This document shows, piece after piece, positions 1 through 5,560 of a stretch of 5,632 bases of DNA; position 1 is the first letter of the stretch, and each line of letters starts with the position of its first letter. The DNA lies in assembly GCA_020632925.1 (NCBI GenBank), contig JACKER010000088.1, forward strand, positions 1 through 5,632, in the 5' to 3' direction. The DNA is from Alphaproteobacteria bacterium. Lineage in GTDB: Bacteria; Myxococcota_A; UBA796; GCA-2862545. Under the pieces are notes generated by a model, which had not been told where the DNA came from, searched no databases, and saw only the letters and a list, made by a program, of their open reading frames with translations. The translations under genes and the position numbers were made by a program.

Positions 1-94
1 CGGACGCCCGGAGCGACCGTAGAACCGAAGGTTCGGAGGAAGTGGAGGGCAGGCCGGTAGGTAGCCAGGGGACGCGGGAGCGGTACGCTGAAGT
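1..94. other. Left flank, no supported gene
   Basis: No coding region can be supported here. One plus frame is open from base 1 to a TAG at 58-60 and could be the last 19 codons of a gene entering from the left (ending KWRAGR), but nothing in it is recognisable. A small inverted repeat, CCGAA-GG-TTCGG at 25-36, sits in the same stretch. Confidence 0.3.
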
Positions 95-123
95 GCAGGT
101 TGCTGACTTGTTCAGCAACCTGC
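95..123 (-). terminator. Perfect 12-bp hairpin, possible terminator of the MFS gene
   Basis: GCAGGTTGCTGA (95-106) is the exact reverse complement of TCAGCAACCTGC (112-123), with a 5-base loop (107-111). It lies 14 bases beyond the stop codon of the minus-strand transporter, where a transcription terminator would be expected. The minus-strand bases after the stem read ACTTC, so there is no clear U-tract. It may be a weak or bidirectional terminator, or a 3'-end stabilising hairpin. The stem is seen directly; the role is inferred from position. Confidence 0.55.
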
Positions 124-137
124 TAGCTTGGTTCGCG

Positions 138-1334
138 CTACGTCCGCGCCGTCTCCTCCAGCTCGCGTCCGGCCGTCTCCGGCAGCCACCACAGGATCAG
201 GACCAGCGCCACCAGCGGTCCGAGGGCGGTCGTCGAGACGGCGGGGCCCCAGCCGACGTGCTGTGCGGCGAGGCCGGCCAGCAGGGGTGCCAGGACGTAC
301 GCGCTGCGGCCCACCACGTAGTTCGCCCACCCGTACGCCTCGGAGCGCAGCTCGGTCGGGAACAGCTCGGTGGACCACGCGTTGAGCGGAGGCAGGACCG
401 CCGAGGCACCGAAGATGCCCAGCACCAGCGCGGCGGTCAGCGGCCACTGGCCGTGCAGGTTGTACGCGGCGACGATGCCGACGATCGTGAGTGCATAGAT
501 GATGACCGAGCCGCGGCGCCGGCCGAGGACGTCGAGCAGCTTCCCCACCGCCGCCACCATGGGCAGCGCGCCGAGCGAGGCCACCGTGAGTGCCAACCCC
601 ACGCCGTGGTCGTCCAGGCCGCGCTCGGAGACGGCGAACTCCTTCCAGAACGCGATGCTCGTCTGCGTCGCGGCGTACGTGCAGGCCCAGATCGCGCCGA
701 GCTGCAGCACGCGGAAGCGGTAGGGAGAGCGCCACACGGCGAGCAGCCCGCGGTCCCCCGACGGCGCGCGCTCCGTGAACCGGCGGGTCTCCGGGAGCGA
801 GGAGCGTGCCCAGGCCAGCAGCAGCAGCGGAATCACGCCGACGAAGAACACCGATCGCCAGCCGTACGCGTGGGTGAGCATCGGCACGACGCCCGCGCAG
901 ACGATGGAGCCGAGCGAGGACGCGGTCTGCACCACGCCCAGCGCCACCCCGCGGCGGTCGGCGCCGAACTCCTCGGCCGCGTAGACCATGGAGATGCCCC
1001 ACTCCGCGAGCAGGAACATCCGCGCCAGGAGCTGGGCGGCGACGAAGAGGGGCAGCGTCGGGGCGAGGCCCGTGAGCAAGGTGGCGACGGTGTAGCCGGC
1101 GATGGTGCCCGTCAGGACCGGCCTGCGGCCGTAGCGGTCGGCCATCCGGACCAGTCCCCACGCCAGGATGGTGCCCACGTTGCAGGTGGCGATCACCCAG
1201 CCCGCGCCGGCGTGATCGAGGCCGAACTCCTCGGACAGGGACGGCAGGATCTGGGAGAGCGCGAGGAAGTCGAAGCCCTCGAAGAAGGTCGCTACGGAGA
1301 GGAGGGCGAGCAAGCGCCACTGGGAGCCGGTCAA
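138..1334 (-). CDS. MFS transporter, AAHS/sugar-porter-like
   Basis: A 398-residue inner-membrane secondary transporter of the major facilitator superfamily, with a length and hydrophobicity fitting 12 helices. Helix 1 (about residues 7-31) carries EGFD at 19-22, resembling the DGFD signature of aromatic acid:H+ symporters. The loop 2-3 motif A reads RMADRYGRRP (63-72), and a second copy of the motif occurs as GKLLDVLGRRRG at 264-275. PETRRF (181-186) ends the first half. ELFPTELR (323-330) precedes helix 11, and the tail PETAGRELEE (385-394) is typical of sugar/metabolite porters. The substrate cannot be told: candidates are organic or aromatic acids, sugars or other small metabolites, probably driven by protons. 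The TTG start at 1334 is the only usable one, because an in-frame TAG lies eight codons upstream; GAGG sits five bases before it. It is divergent from the TonB-like gene. Confidence 0.93.
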   Translation of the reverse strand: MTGSQWRLLALLSVATFFEGFDFLALSQILPSLSEEFGLDHAGAGWVIATCNVGTILAWGLVRMADRYGRRPVLTGTIAGYTVATLLTGLAPTLPLFVAAQLLARMFLLAEWGISMVYAAEEFGADRRGVALGVVQTASSLGSIVCAGVVPMLTHAYGWRSVFFVGVIPLLLLAWARSSLPETRRFTERAPSGDRGLLAVWRSPYRFRVLQLGAIWACTYAATQTSIAFWKEFAVSERGLDDHGVGLALTVASLGALPMVAAVGKLLDVLGRRRGSVIIYALTIVGIVAAYNLHGQWPLTAALVLGIFGASAVLPPLNAWSTELFPTELRSEAYGWANYVVGRSAYVLAPLLAGLAAQHVGWGPAVSTTALGPLVALVLILWWLPETAGRELEETART

Positions 1335-1409
1335 GAGAGCCTCGCGAGGCGGAGACTACCCCCATGGGGTACGTCCGTCAGGCGGATGGTCCGGCGGTCG
1401 GGAGGGGGC
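1335..1409. promoter_or_regulatory. Divergent intergenic region with two inverted repeats
   Basis: This gap of about 75 bases separates two divergently read genes and must hold both translation starts and probably both promoters. It contains a perfect 12-bp palindrome, GCCTCGCGAGGC (1339-1350), that covers the transporter's ribosome binding site (GAGG on the minus strand). A second inverted repeat, TACCCC-CAT-GGGGTA, lies at 1357-1371. Either could be a repressor operator or an RNA hairpin affecting translation. On the plus strand GGAGG at 1401-1405 sits four bases before the TTG at 1410. No convincing -10/-35 pair was identified. Confidence 0.45.
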
Positions 1410-2645
1410 TTGCGGCGGTGCAGGTGGATGGCGGCGGGGTTCGTCGTGCTCGGGTCGCTCGCGTGCGGCGGGCTGCCGATGGTCGGCGCGGACGAGACGC
1501 TGTGCGCGTCGCAGACCTTCGTGACCCCGACGGTGGACCTGGTGGAGCTCGAGGGACCCACGCCCACGGTCGAGCCCGGTGTGCTCGTCGAGATGACGAC
1601 CGGGGGTATCCGGATCGACGGGGAGCCGGTCAGCTCCCCCGCCGAGGCGCTGGCAGGGGCGCGTGAGCGGGTGCGCGAGCTGCGGTCGTCCGGCGCCGAG
1701 CTCTCCGACGGGGTCCTGGTCGCGATCGCGCCCGACGTTCCTGGCGAGCAGGTGGTCCGGGCGCTCGAGCTCGCGCGGAAGGCCGGCGTCTCGAACGTCC
1801 GGTTCCTGGCACGCTCGCCGGCGATCCCCGAGCCCGTGGCCTTCGTCGACCCGACCTACGCCGCGGATCTCGAGGCCCGCCTGGCGGAGGTGGAGCCGAA
1901 CCAGCGGATGACCGTCGCCGCGCGCGAGCTCGACAGCCTGCTGACGCTCTGTCCGAGCGGGAAGCGGGTGCTCTCGGCGGTGGCGATGGCGTCGCCGGAC
2001 ATGCGGTGTCGGCTGGTGGTCGCTGGGATGGAGGAGGCGCTGCCGTCGTGCCCGCTCACGAGCAAGGACCAGGTCGCGACCGCGATCCAGGTGGCCTTCC
2101 AGCCCCCACCCTTCACCCTGGTGGCGCTCGATCTCGAGCTCACGGAGGACGCCGAGCCCTTCGAGGTGCAGCCCGACGCGCCGTGGAGCGAGCTCGCCGC
2201 CGCCTGGCTCCCGCGCAGCGGCACAGCGGCGACCTGGCGGCTCCCTGGCACGGAGACGCCCCCGGCCTCCCCGCGTGGCGCCGGTGCTGGCGCTGCACCT
2301 CGTCCCAAGGCCACTCCGGCGCCGGCCCGAGCGGGGTCGGTGACCGTGACCGGCGGCCTGGACAAGGCGGTCGTGTCACGGGTGCTCGCGCGCAGCCGAG
2401 CGGGGATGCGGGCGTGCTACGAGCAGGCCCTCTCTCGCAACCCGTCCGCGTCGGGCAGCATCGAGGTGCGCATCACCGTCGGTCCGAGCGGCAGCGTCTC
2501 CTCGGCGACCACAGCGGCCGACACGATCGGCGACCCGGCGCTCGCCTCCTGTCTGGTGAGCGGCGCCAAACGCATGACCTTCCCGGAGCCCCAAGGAGGC
2601 AGCGCGACCATCGTCGTCCCGCTCGTTTTCGCCCCCGCTCCCTGA
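1410..2645 (+). CDS. Exported ExbD-like plus AgmX/PglI (TonB-like) C-terminal domain protein
   Basis: A 411-residue exported protein. Residues 1-27 form a signal sequence (RRCRW, then a hydrophobic core); cleavage is either lipoprotein-type at Cys19 (SLAC, an imperfect lipobox) or by signal peptidase I near Ala27. Residues about 48-135 resemble the periplasmic domain of ExbD/TolR: a GGIRIDGEPV strand, a helix, VLVAIAPDVPGEQVV, then a helix and AGVSNVRFLA. Residues 150-265 are unassigned. A Pro/Ala linker (283-309) leads to an AgmX/PglI-type TonB-like domain (about 310-408), with RACYEQAL at 335-342, Cys336 and Cys381 as the usual pair, and the closing signature FPEPQGGSATIVVPLVF. The family is linked to energy transduction and gliding in myxobacteria; the role here is unknown. 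The TTG start was chosen for its GGAGG; in-frame ATGs at 1386 and 1428 have weaker sites. A lipoprotein gene follows 24 bases later. Confidence 0.85.
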   Translation: MRRCRWMAAGFVVLGSLACGGLPMVGADETLCASQTFVTPTVDLVELEGPTPTVEPGVLVEMTTGGIRIDGEPVSSPAEALAGARERVRELRSSGAELSDGVLVAIAPDVPGEQVVRALELARKAGVSNVRFLARSPAIPEPVAFVDPTYAADLEARLAEVEPNQRMTVAARELDSLLTLCPSGKRVLSAVAMASPDMRCRLVVAGMEEALPSCPLTSKDQVATAIQVAFQPPPFTLVALDLELTEDAEPFEVQPDAPWSELAAAWLPRSGTAATWRLPGTETPPASPRGAGAGAAPRPKATPAPARAGSVTVTGGLDKAVVSRVLARSRAGMRACYEQALSRNPSASGSIEVRITVGPSGSVSSATTAADTIGDPALASCLVSGAKRMTFPEPQGGSATIVVPLVFAPAP

Positions 2646-2669
2646 GTCTGGCGCTACGCTGGTGGGGAG

Positions 2670-3551
2670 ATGGCGTCCCTCGTACGAACGCGATCGATGT
2701 GGAGCGTCGCGCTGGCCATCGCGGTGTCGTGTAGCCCGTCACACCCGACGGTCGAGACCGAGTTCCCGATCCAGTCCGTCTTCGTGCAGAACGACGATTT
2801 GCCCATCGATCTCGCGTTCATCGTGCGGTTCGACGCCGGGACCGCGGCCGCCAGGACGGCGCTGGCGGAGCGGCTTCCCACGCTCTGGGAGGATGTGCGC
2901 GACGTCCGGGCCACGGTGGTCCACAGCACGCTCGATCCCACGGGTGAGCCGCTCGTCGTCGGTGAGCCTGTCGTGCTCGATCTGACCGACTCAGAGGCGA
3001 GGTCGGCGCTCGCTGCCCGACTGGTGAGCACGGCGCCGACTCCTGGACCGGAGGAGGGGCTCGACGTGGGCCTCGCGGTGGACGAGACGCTGTTCGCCGT
3101 CACGGAAGGTCGACGGCAGGTGCTCTTCTTCCTGACCGACACTGCCTACGAGGGAACGAGGACGGCGGACGACTTCGTGCAGGACCTCACTGCGGCGCGA
3201 CCGCTGTCGCCCCTCGTGACCTCGATCGTCGGAGGAGCGCGCTGCGGCGATCCGCCGGAACTCGACTACGTGCGCGCGGCGAGCGAGCTCGACGGGAGCG
3301 TGGAGGACCTGTGCTCCGGAGACTGGGACGAGGTCGTGACCCGGCTCGGCGCACAGGCGGCTGGTCAGCGGACGACGTTCGCGCTCCGGCCTGGCGTGCC
3401 CGATCCGGAAACCATCTCGGTGCGGGTGGACGACGAGGTGCGCGGCGACTGGTCCTACGACGCTGCCACCTGGTCGGTCACGCTCCGGGAACCGCCACCA
3501 CCGGCGTCGGTCATCGTCATCGACCACACGGCGGTCCCCCAGCTACCCTGA
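2670..3551 (+). CDS. vWA-like lipoprotein with degenerate metal site
   Basis: A 293-residue predicted lipoprotein. The signal sequence ends at Cys21 in AVSC, followed by Ser, which by the E. coli sorting rule points to the outer membrane. The body follows the layout of myxobacterial von Willebrand factor A-like surface lipoproteins: strand IDLAFIV (46-52), GPEEGLDVGLAVDE (126-139), strand QVLFFLTDTAYEG (150-162), SIVGGARCG (185-193), DLCSGDWDEVV (213-223) and a beta-rich tail with TFALRPGVPDPETISVRVD. The metal-binding DxSxS motif of the family is replaced by RFDAG (53-57), so metal-dependent ligand binding is probably lost. At 293 residues it is also shorter than most relatives I know. Cys192 and Cys215 may form a disulfide. 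GGTGGGGAG immediately precedes the ATG; Met10 (2697) is an alternative start that also keeps the signal. It is probably co-transcribed with the preceding gene. Confidence 0.82.
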   Translation: MASLVRTRSMWSVALAIAVSCSPSHPTVETEFPIQSVFVQNDDLPIDLAFIVRFDAGTAAARTALAERLPTLWEDVRDVRATVVHSTLDPTGEPLVVGEPVVLDLTDSEARSALAARLVSTAPTPGPEEGLDVGLAVDETLFAVTEGRRQVLFFLTDTAYEGTRTADDFVQDLTAARPLSPLVTSIVGGARCGDPPELDYVRAASELDGSVEDLCSGDWDEVVTRLGAQAAGQRTTFALRPGVPDPETISVRVDDEVRGDWSYDAATWSVTLREPPPPASVIVIDHTAVPQLP

Positions 3552-3938
3552 TACAGGCCAGCGCCACCAGGCGGGCAGACGCTGCGCCGCGGGGTTGCCG
3601 GTCACGGAGACCCAGCGGAGCGCCGGCAGGTCGGCGAGCCAGTCCGGCAGGACCTCGATGGCGTTGTGGTCCAGCGCCAGCTCGGTCAGTGCTTGCAGCT
3701 CACGGATCACGGCGGGCACCTCGGTGAGCGCGTTCCGGGTCAGCAACAGCTCCTCGAGGCTTTCGAGCAACGCCAGCTCCCGCGGCAGCGTGGCGAGCGC
3801 GTTGTCCTTGAGCGAGAGCACCACGAGATCGCGCTCCAAGGCCCAGGCCGGCACCTCCGTCAGTCCGAGCCCGTCGAGCTCCAGGAAGGGTAGCTCGCCC
3901 TCCAGGAAGCGTCGTCGGATCCGGTCGAGTCGCCGCAT
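3543..3938 (-). CDS. Short leucine-rich repeat protein
   Basis: A 131-residue protein built almost entirely of leucine-rich repeats with an exact 23-residue period: about 15-37, 38-60, 61-83, 84-106 and a partial fifth from 107. The core pattern is LxxLxLxxNxLxxLPxxLxxL, seen as LVVLSLKDNALATLPREL and LEELLLTRNALTEVPAVI. An Arg-rich N-terminus (MRRLDRIRRRF) precedes the repeats, and a Trp-rich tail (LPAWWRW) caps the end. There is no signal peptide or membrane segment, so it is probably cytoplasmic. LRR folds bind proteins; the partner is unknown. The ATG at 3938 was chosen because it is the only Met just before the repeats. The frame stays open further upstream, but that part is antisense to the transglycosylase gene. 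The preceding GGGA is a weak ribosome site. Its last 9 bases overlap the end of the converging lipoprotein gene. Confidence 0.85.
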   Translation of the reverse strand: MRRLDRIRRRFLEGELPFLELDGLGLTEVPAWALERDLVVLSLKDNALATLPRELALLESLEELLLTRNALTEVPAVIRELQALTELALDHNAIEVLPDWLADLPALRWVSVTGNPAAQRLPAWWRWPVSG

Positions 3939-3983
3939 GTTCCCGGAGGTGTACCACTGCAGCGACGGCGTTAGGCGGCGGGG
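3939..3983. promoter_or_regulatory. Divergent region between LRR and transglycosylase genes
   Basis: These 45 bases separate the start codons of two divergent genes, so the promoters must overlap each other or lie inside the neighbouring coding sequence. AGGCGGCGGGG directly precedes the plus-strand ATG and is the likely ribosome binding site. An in-frame TAG at 3972-3974 fixes that start. No promoter elements were recognised. Confidence 0.35.
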
Positions 3984-4913
3984 ATGACCACGCTCCTCGC
4001 CCTGCTCCTCGCCTGTGGCTCCGCTCCCGCTCCCGAGCCCGCGCCTCCCCCGACGCCGACCGCGCCTCCGCTCCCGCCACCTCCGCCGGAGCCCGAGAAG
4101 CCCGAGGTCGACCTGACCGTTCCCACCAACGTGCTGCTCGCGCGCGCGAAGCTCCTCCAGGCCGAGCGCGCCGTCGTCGACCCCACGGTGGACGACGAGA
4201 CCGCGGCGCTGTGGGGACACGCGATGCAGCGGATCGCGCGGGTGCTCGCCGCCGATCCGGTGATGGGCGAGGCGGTGCTCTCGGGCATCAAGGACGAGGC
4301 GCTCGCGAAGGACCTGCGGCTCGTGGTCCACGGCACCGCGGAGATCGCGAAGACGGTGACCCGCCCGCGCACCGATCTCCCCGACTGGCGCATCGAGCGC
4401 CCGCCCGCGCCGTCGGAGCTGCGCGGCTACTACGACGCGGCCAGCCAGACGCACGGCGTGCCGTGGAGCGCGCTCGCCTCCATCCACCTCAACGAGACCC
4501 GCATGGGCCGCCTGCGCGGGGTCTCGCCGGCCGGCGCGCGCGGTCCGATGCAGTTCATGCCCGCGACCTGGAAGGGGTACGGCATGGGCGGCGACATCGA
4601 GTCTCCCAAGGACGCCATCGCCGCGGCCGGGAACTACCTGGCGAAGATGGGGTGGGCGAAGGACCCGGCGAAGGCGATCTGGCACTACAACCAGAGCGAG
4701 CACTACGTCGCCGCCATCCAGGACTTCCAGGCCTACCTCGAGGGCGATCCGCAGCGGTACCGCGGGCTGTGGGGGTGGCAGGTCTACTACCGGACCGTCC
4801 GCGGCAGCATCTGGCTGTCGGAGGGCTACGAGCAGCAGGCGCGCATCCCGATCGAGACGTGGTGCGACGAGAAGGGCGAGCCCTGGTGCCCCGCTCCGGA
4901 CGACCCCAAGTAG
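3984..4913 (+). CDS. Lytic transglycosylase lipoprotein (SLT/GH23-type)
   Basis: A 309-residue peptidoglycan-cleaving enzyme that would cut the MurNAc-GlcNAc bond to leave 1,6-anhydroMurNAc ends. Residues 1-10 are a very short signal ending in LLAC with Cys11 as the predicted lipid anchor. Residues 14-41 are a Pro-rich spacer (PPPTPTAPP, PPPPPEPEKPE). A helical region (43-130) precedes the catalytic domain (about 143-250), with ALASIHLNETRMGR at 163-176 and Glu171 as the likely catalytic acid. Then come SPAGARGPMQFMPATW (181-196), GGDIESPKDAIAAAGNYL (202-219) and HYNQSEHYV (234-242). The tail (about 257-283) contains YRGLWGWQVYYRT and LSEGY, and there are two more cysteines (294, 302). The start is fixed by an upstream in-frame stop. 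The signal is odd in lacking a positively charged N-terminus. It probably acts at the outer membrane in wall remodelling. Confidence 0.92.
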   Translation: MTTLLALLLACGSAPAPEPAPPPTPTAPPLPPPPPEPEKPEVDLTVPTNVLLARAKLLQAERAVVDPTVDDETAALWGHAMQRIARVLAADPVMGEAVLSGIKDEALAKDLRLVVHGTAEIAKTVTRPRTDLPDWRIERPPAPSELRGYYDAASQTHGVPWSALASIHLNETRMGRLRGVSPAGARGPMQFMPATWKGYGMGGDIESPKDAIAAAGNYLAKMGWAKDPAKAIWHYNQSEHYVAAIQDFQAYLEGDPQRYRGLWGWQVYYRTVRGSIWLSEGYEQQARIPIETWCDEKGEPWCPAPDDPK

Positions 4914-4965
4914 GTCCGTCCACCTTCGAGGCGCGCGGTGACCCGCTGGAGCGCGTCGGAGGCCA

Positions 4966-5181
4966 TCACCCGCCCGCGCATGCCGACGGGGTTCGCCCTC
5001 GCTGCGCGAGTCGCCTCAGCCGGATCCGGGCCTCGCGTGGGCTGATCCCGTGGGCGGAGGCGTAGAGCAGCAGATCCCTCGCACCCAGCGCGAGCGCCAG
5101 CGCGACCCGCTCGCCCGCCTCCAGGCTCGCCTCTCGCTCCCGTCGCTCACGGTCCAGGGTCTCGGCGACCTCGCTCTTCAT
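4966..5181 (-). CDS. Small hypothetical protein, 71 aa
   Basis: A small soluble, highly charged protein with no signal or membrane segment. Residues 1-24 are a Glu/Arg-rich helix (RERREREASLEAGER). Residues 25-62 read ALALALGARDLLLYASAHG followed by SPREARIRLRRLAQRGRTPS, a helix-turn-helix-like two-helix pattern. The ending resembles small conserved hypotheticals of Myxococcota and related phyla (LGxRDLxLYAxAHGxSxxEAxxRLxRxxxxGR). This is recalled from pattern, not searched, and no function is established for them. The ATG at 5181 was chosen because GGGGAG lies four to five bases upstream on the minus strand. The frame stays open upstream to the window edge, but that part is antisense to repeated DNA and does not look like protein. 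The gene converges on the transglycosylase gene with a 52-base gap. Confidence 0.7.
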   Translation of the reverse strand: MKSEVAETLDRERREREASLEAGERVALALALGARDLLLYASAHGISPREARIRLRRLAQRGRTPSACAGG

Positions 5182-5228
5182 CGTCTCCCCACTCCGATCG
5201 TAGCCGACCACGCGCTCGGGCGGTCGGG

Positions 5229-5300
5229 CGCTTCGCGAGTTCGGCCGCATCGTGTTGCTCGCGGTGGAAATCCGAAGGGGGAGGACGATCGCCGTCCACC
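5229..5300. repeat. Long direct repeat, copy 1
   Basis: Bases 5237-5300 are identical over 64 bp to 5569-5632. The match extends a further 8 bases to the left at lower identity (5229-5236 against 5561-5568, 6 of 8). The copies are 332 bp apart. The true repeat may be longer, since copy 2 is cut by the window end. The offset is not a multiple of three, so the repeat is read in different frames relative to a continuous frame, which argues against a repeated protein domain. Confidence 0.9.
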
Positions 5301-5307
5301 GGCCTCC

Positions 5308-5500
5308 GACGAGCTGCCCGACCGCCGGGCGTACATCCGAGACCAGCTCCGTCGAGCCGCGAACTCCGTCGCCCTGAACATCGACGGAGGAGGCGTTGGA
5401 CGTCCTCGCGCGGGTGGTCGGGATGTTGGTGACGTTGATCCGTATTGGCGCCGGGTGCCGGACGAGGCACGCTCGCTGCGCTCGCTGGCACGCTCGCTGA
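5308..5500 (+). pseudogene. Four-helix-bundle (S23/23S-IVS family) gene remnant
   Basis: The plus-strand frame from 5308 translates to DELPD, then RAYIRDQLRRAANSVALNI, which matches the second-helix signature of the four-helix-bundle proteins related to those encoded in 23S rRNA intervening sequences (usual form: LxxQLRRAAxSVxLNIAEG). The AEG that should follow is missing. From 5387 the next frame gives EEALDVLARVVGMLVTLIR, resembling the family's last helix, and runs to a TGA at 5498-5500. About 50 residues of the middle (third helix) appear deleted, the halves are in different frames, and no start codon or recognisable first helix precedes them. Intact members are roughly 110-130 residues. 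I therefore call it a broken remnant. Family assignment rests on the two motifs only. Confidence 0.6.
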
Positions 5501-5551
5501 CGCTCTCTGGCACGCTCGCTGACGCTCGCTGGCACGCTGCCGTTGGCAGCT
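5466..5551. repeat. Tandem repeat of 21-22 bp, about four units
   Basis: Units begin with GGCAC at 5466, 5487, 5509 and 5531, with a degenerate fifth at 5552. The core is GGCACGCTCGCTGACGCT, varied at its end (CGCT or CTCT). Unit lengths are 21, 22, 22 and 21 bases. Unit 4 diverges and contains a small perfect hairpin, GCTGCC-GTT-GGCAGC (5536-5550). The run begins inside the end of the four-helix-bundle remnant and reaches the second copy of the long direct repeat. Confidence 0.75.
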
Positions 5552-5560
5552 GGCACCGCT

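Noticed and set aside
112..1365. A 417-residue minus-strand frame overlapping the transporter in another frame.
   Set aside because: It is Arg/Pro/Gly-rich with no hydrophobic helices or motifs, and is a frame shadow of the transporter.
42..1409. A plus-strand open frame running from GTG at 42 continuously into the TonB-like gene, giving a protein of about 867 residues.
   Set aside because: The first 450 or so residues are antisense to the transporter gene, are Arg/Gln/His/Gly-rich without domain features, and lie before a clear signal peptide. The transporter frame has complete MFS motifs, so the long frame is an effect of GC-rich codon use.
3939..4703. N-terminal extension of the LRR protein to about 386 residues.
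   Set aside because: The extension is antisense to the transglycosylase gene, shows low-complexity Arg/Gly/His sequence, and the LRR region starts naturally at the ATG at 3938.
4914..4965. Possible terminator between the converging transglycosylase and small hypothetical genes.
   Set aside because: Only a 4-bp stem (GCGG/CCGC around 4935-4946) could be found, too weak to call in GC-rich DNA.
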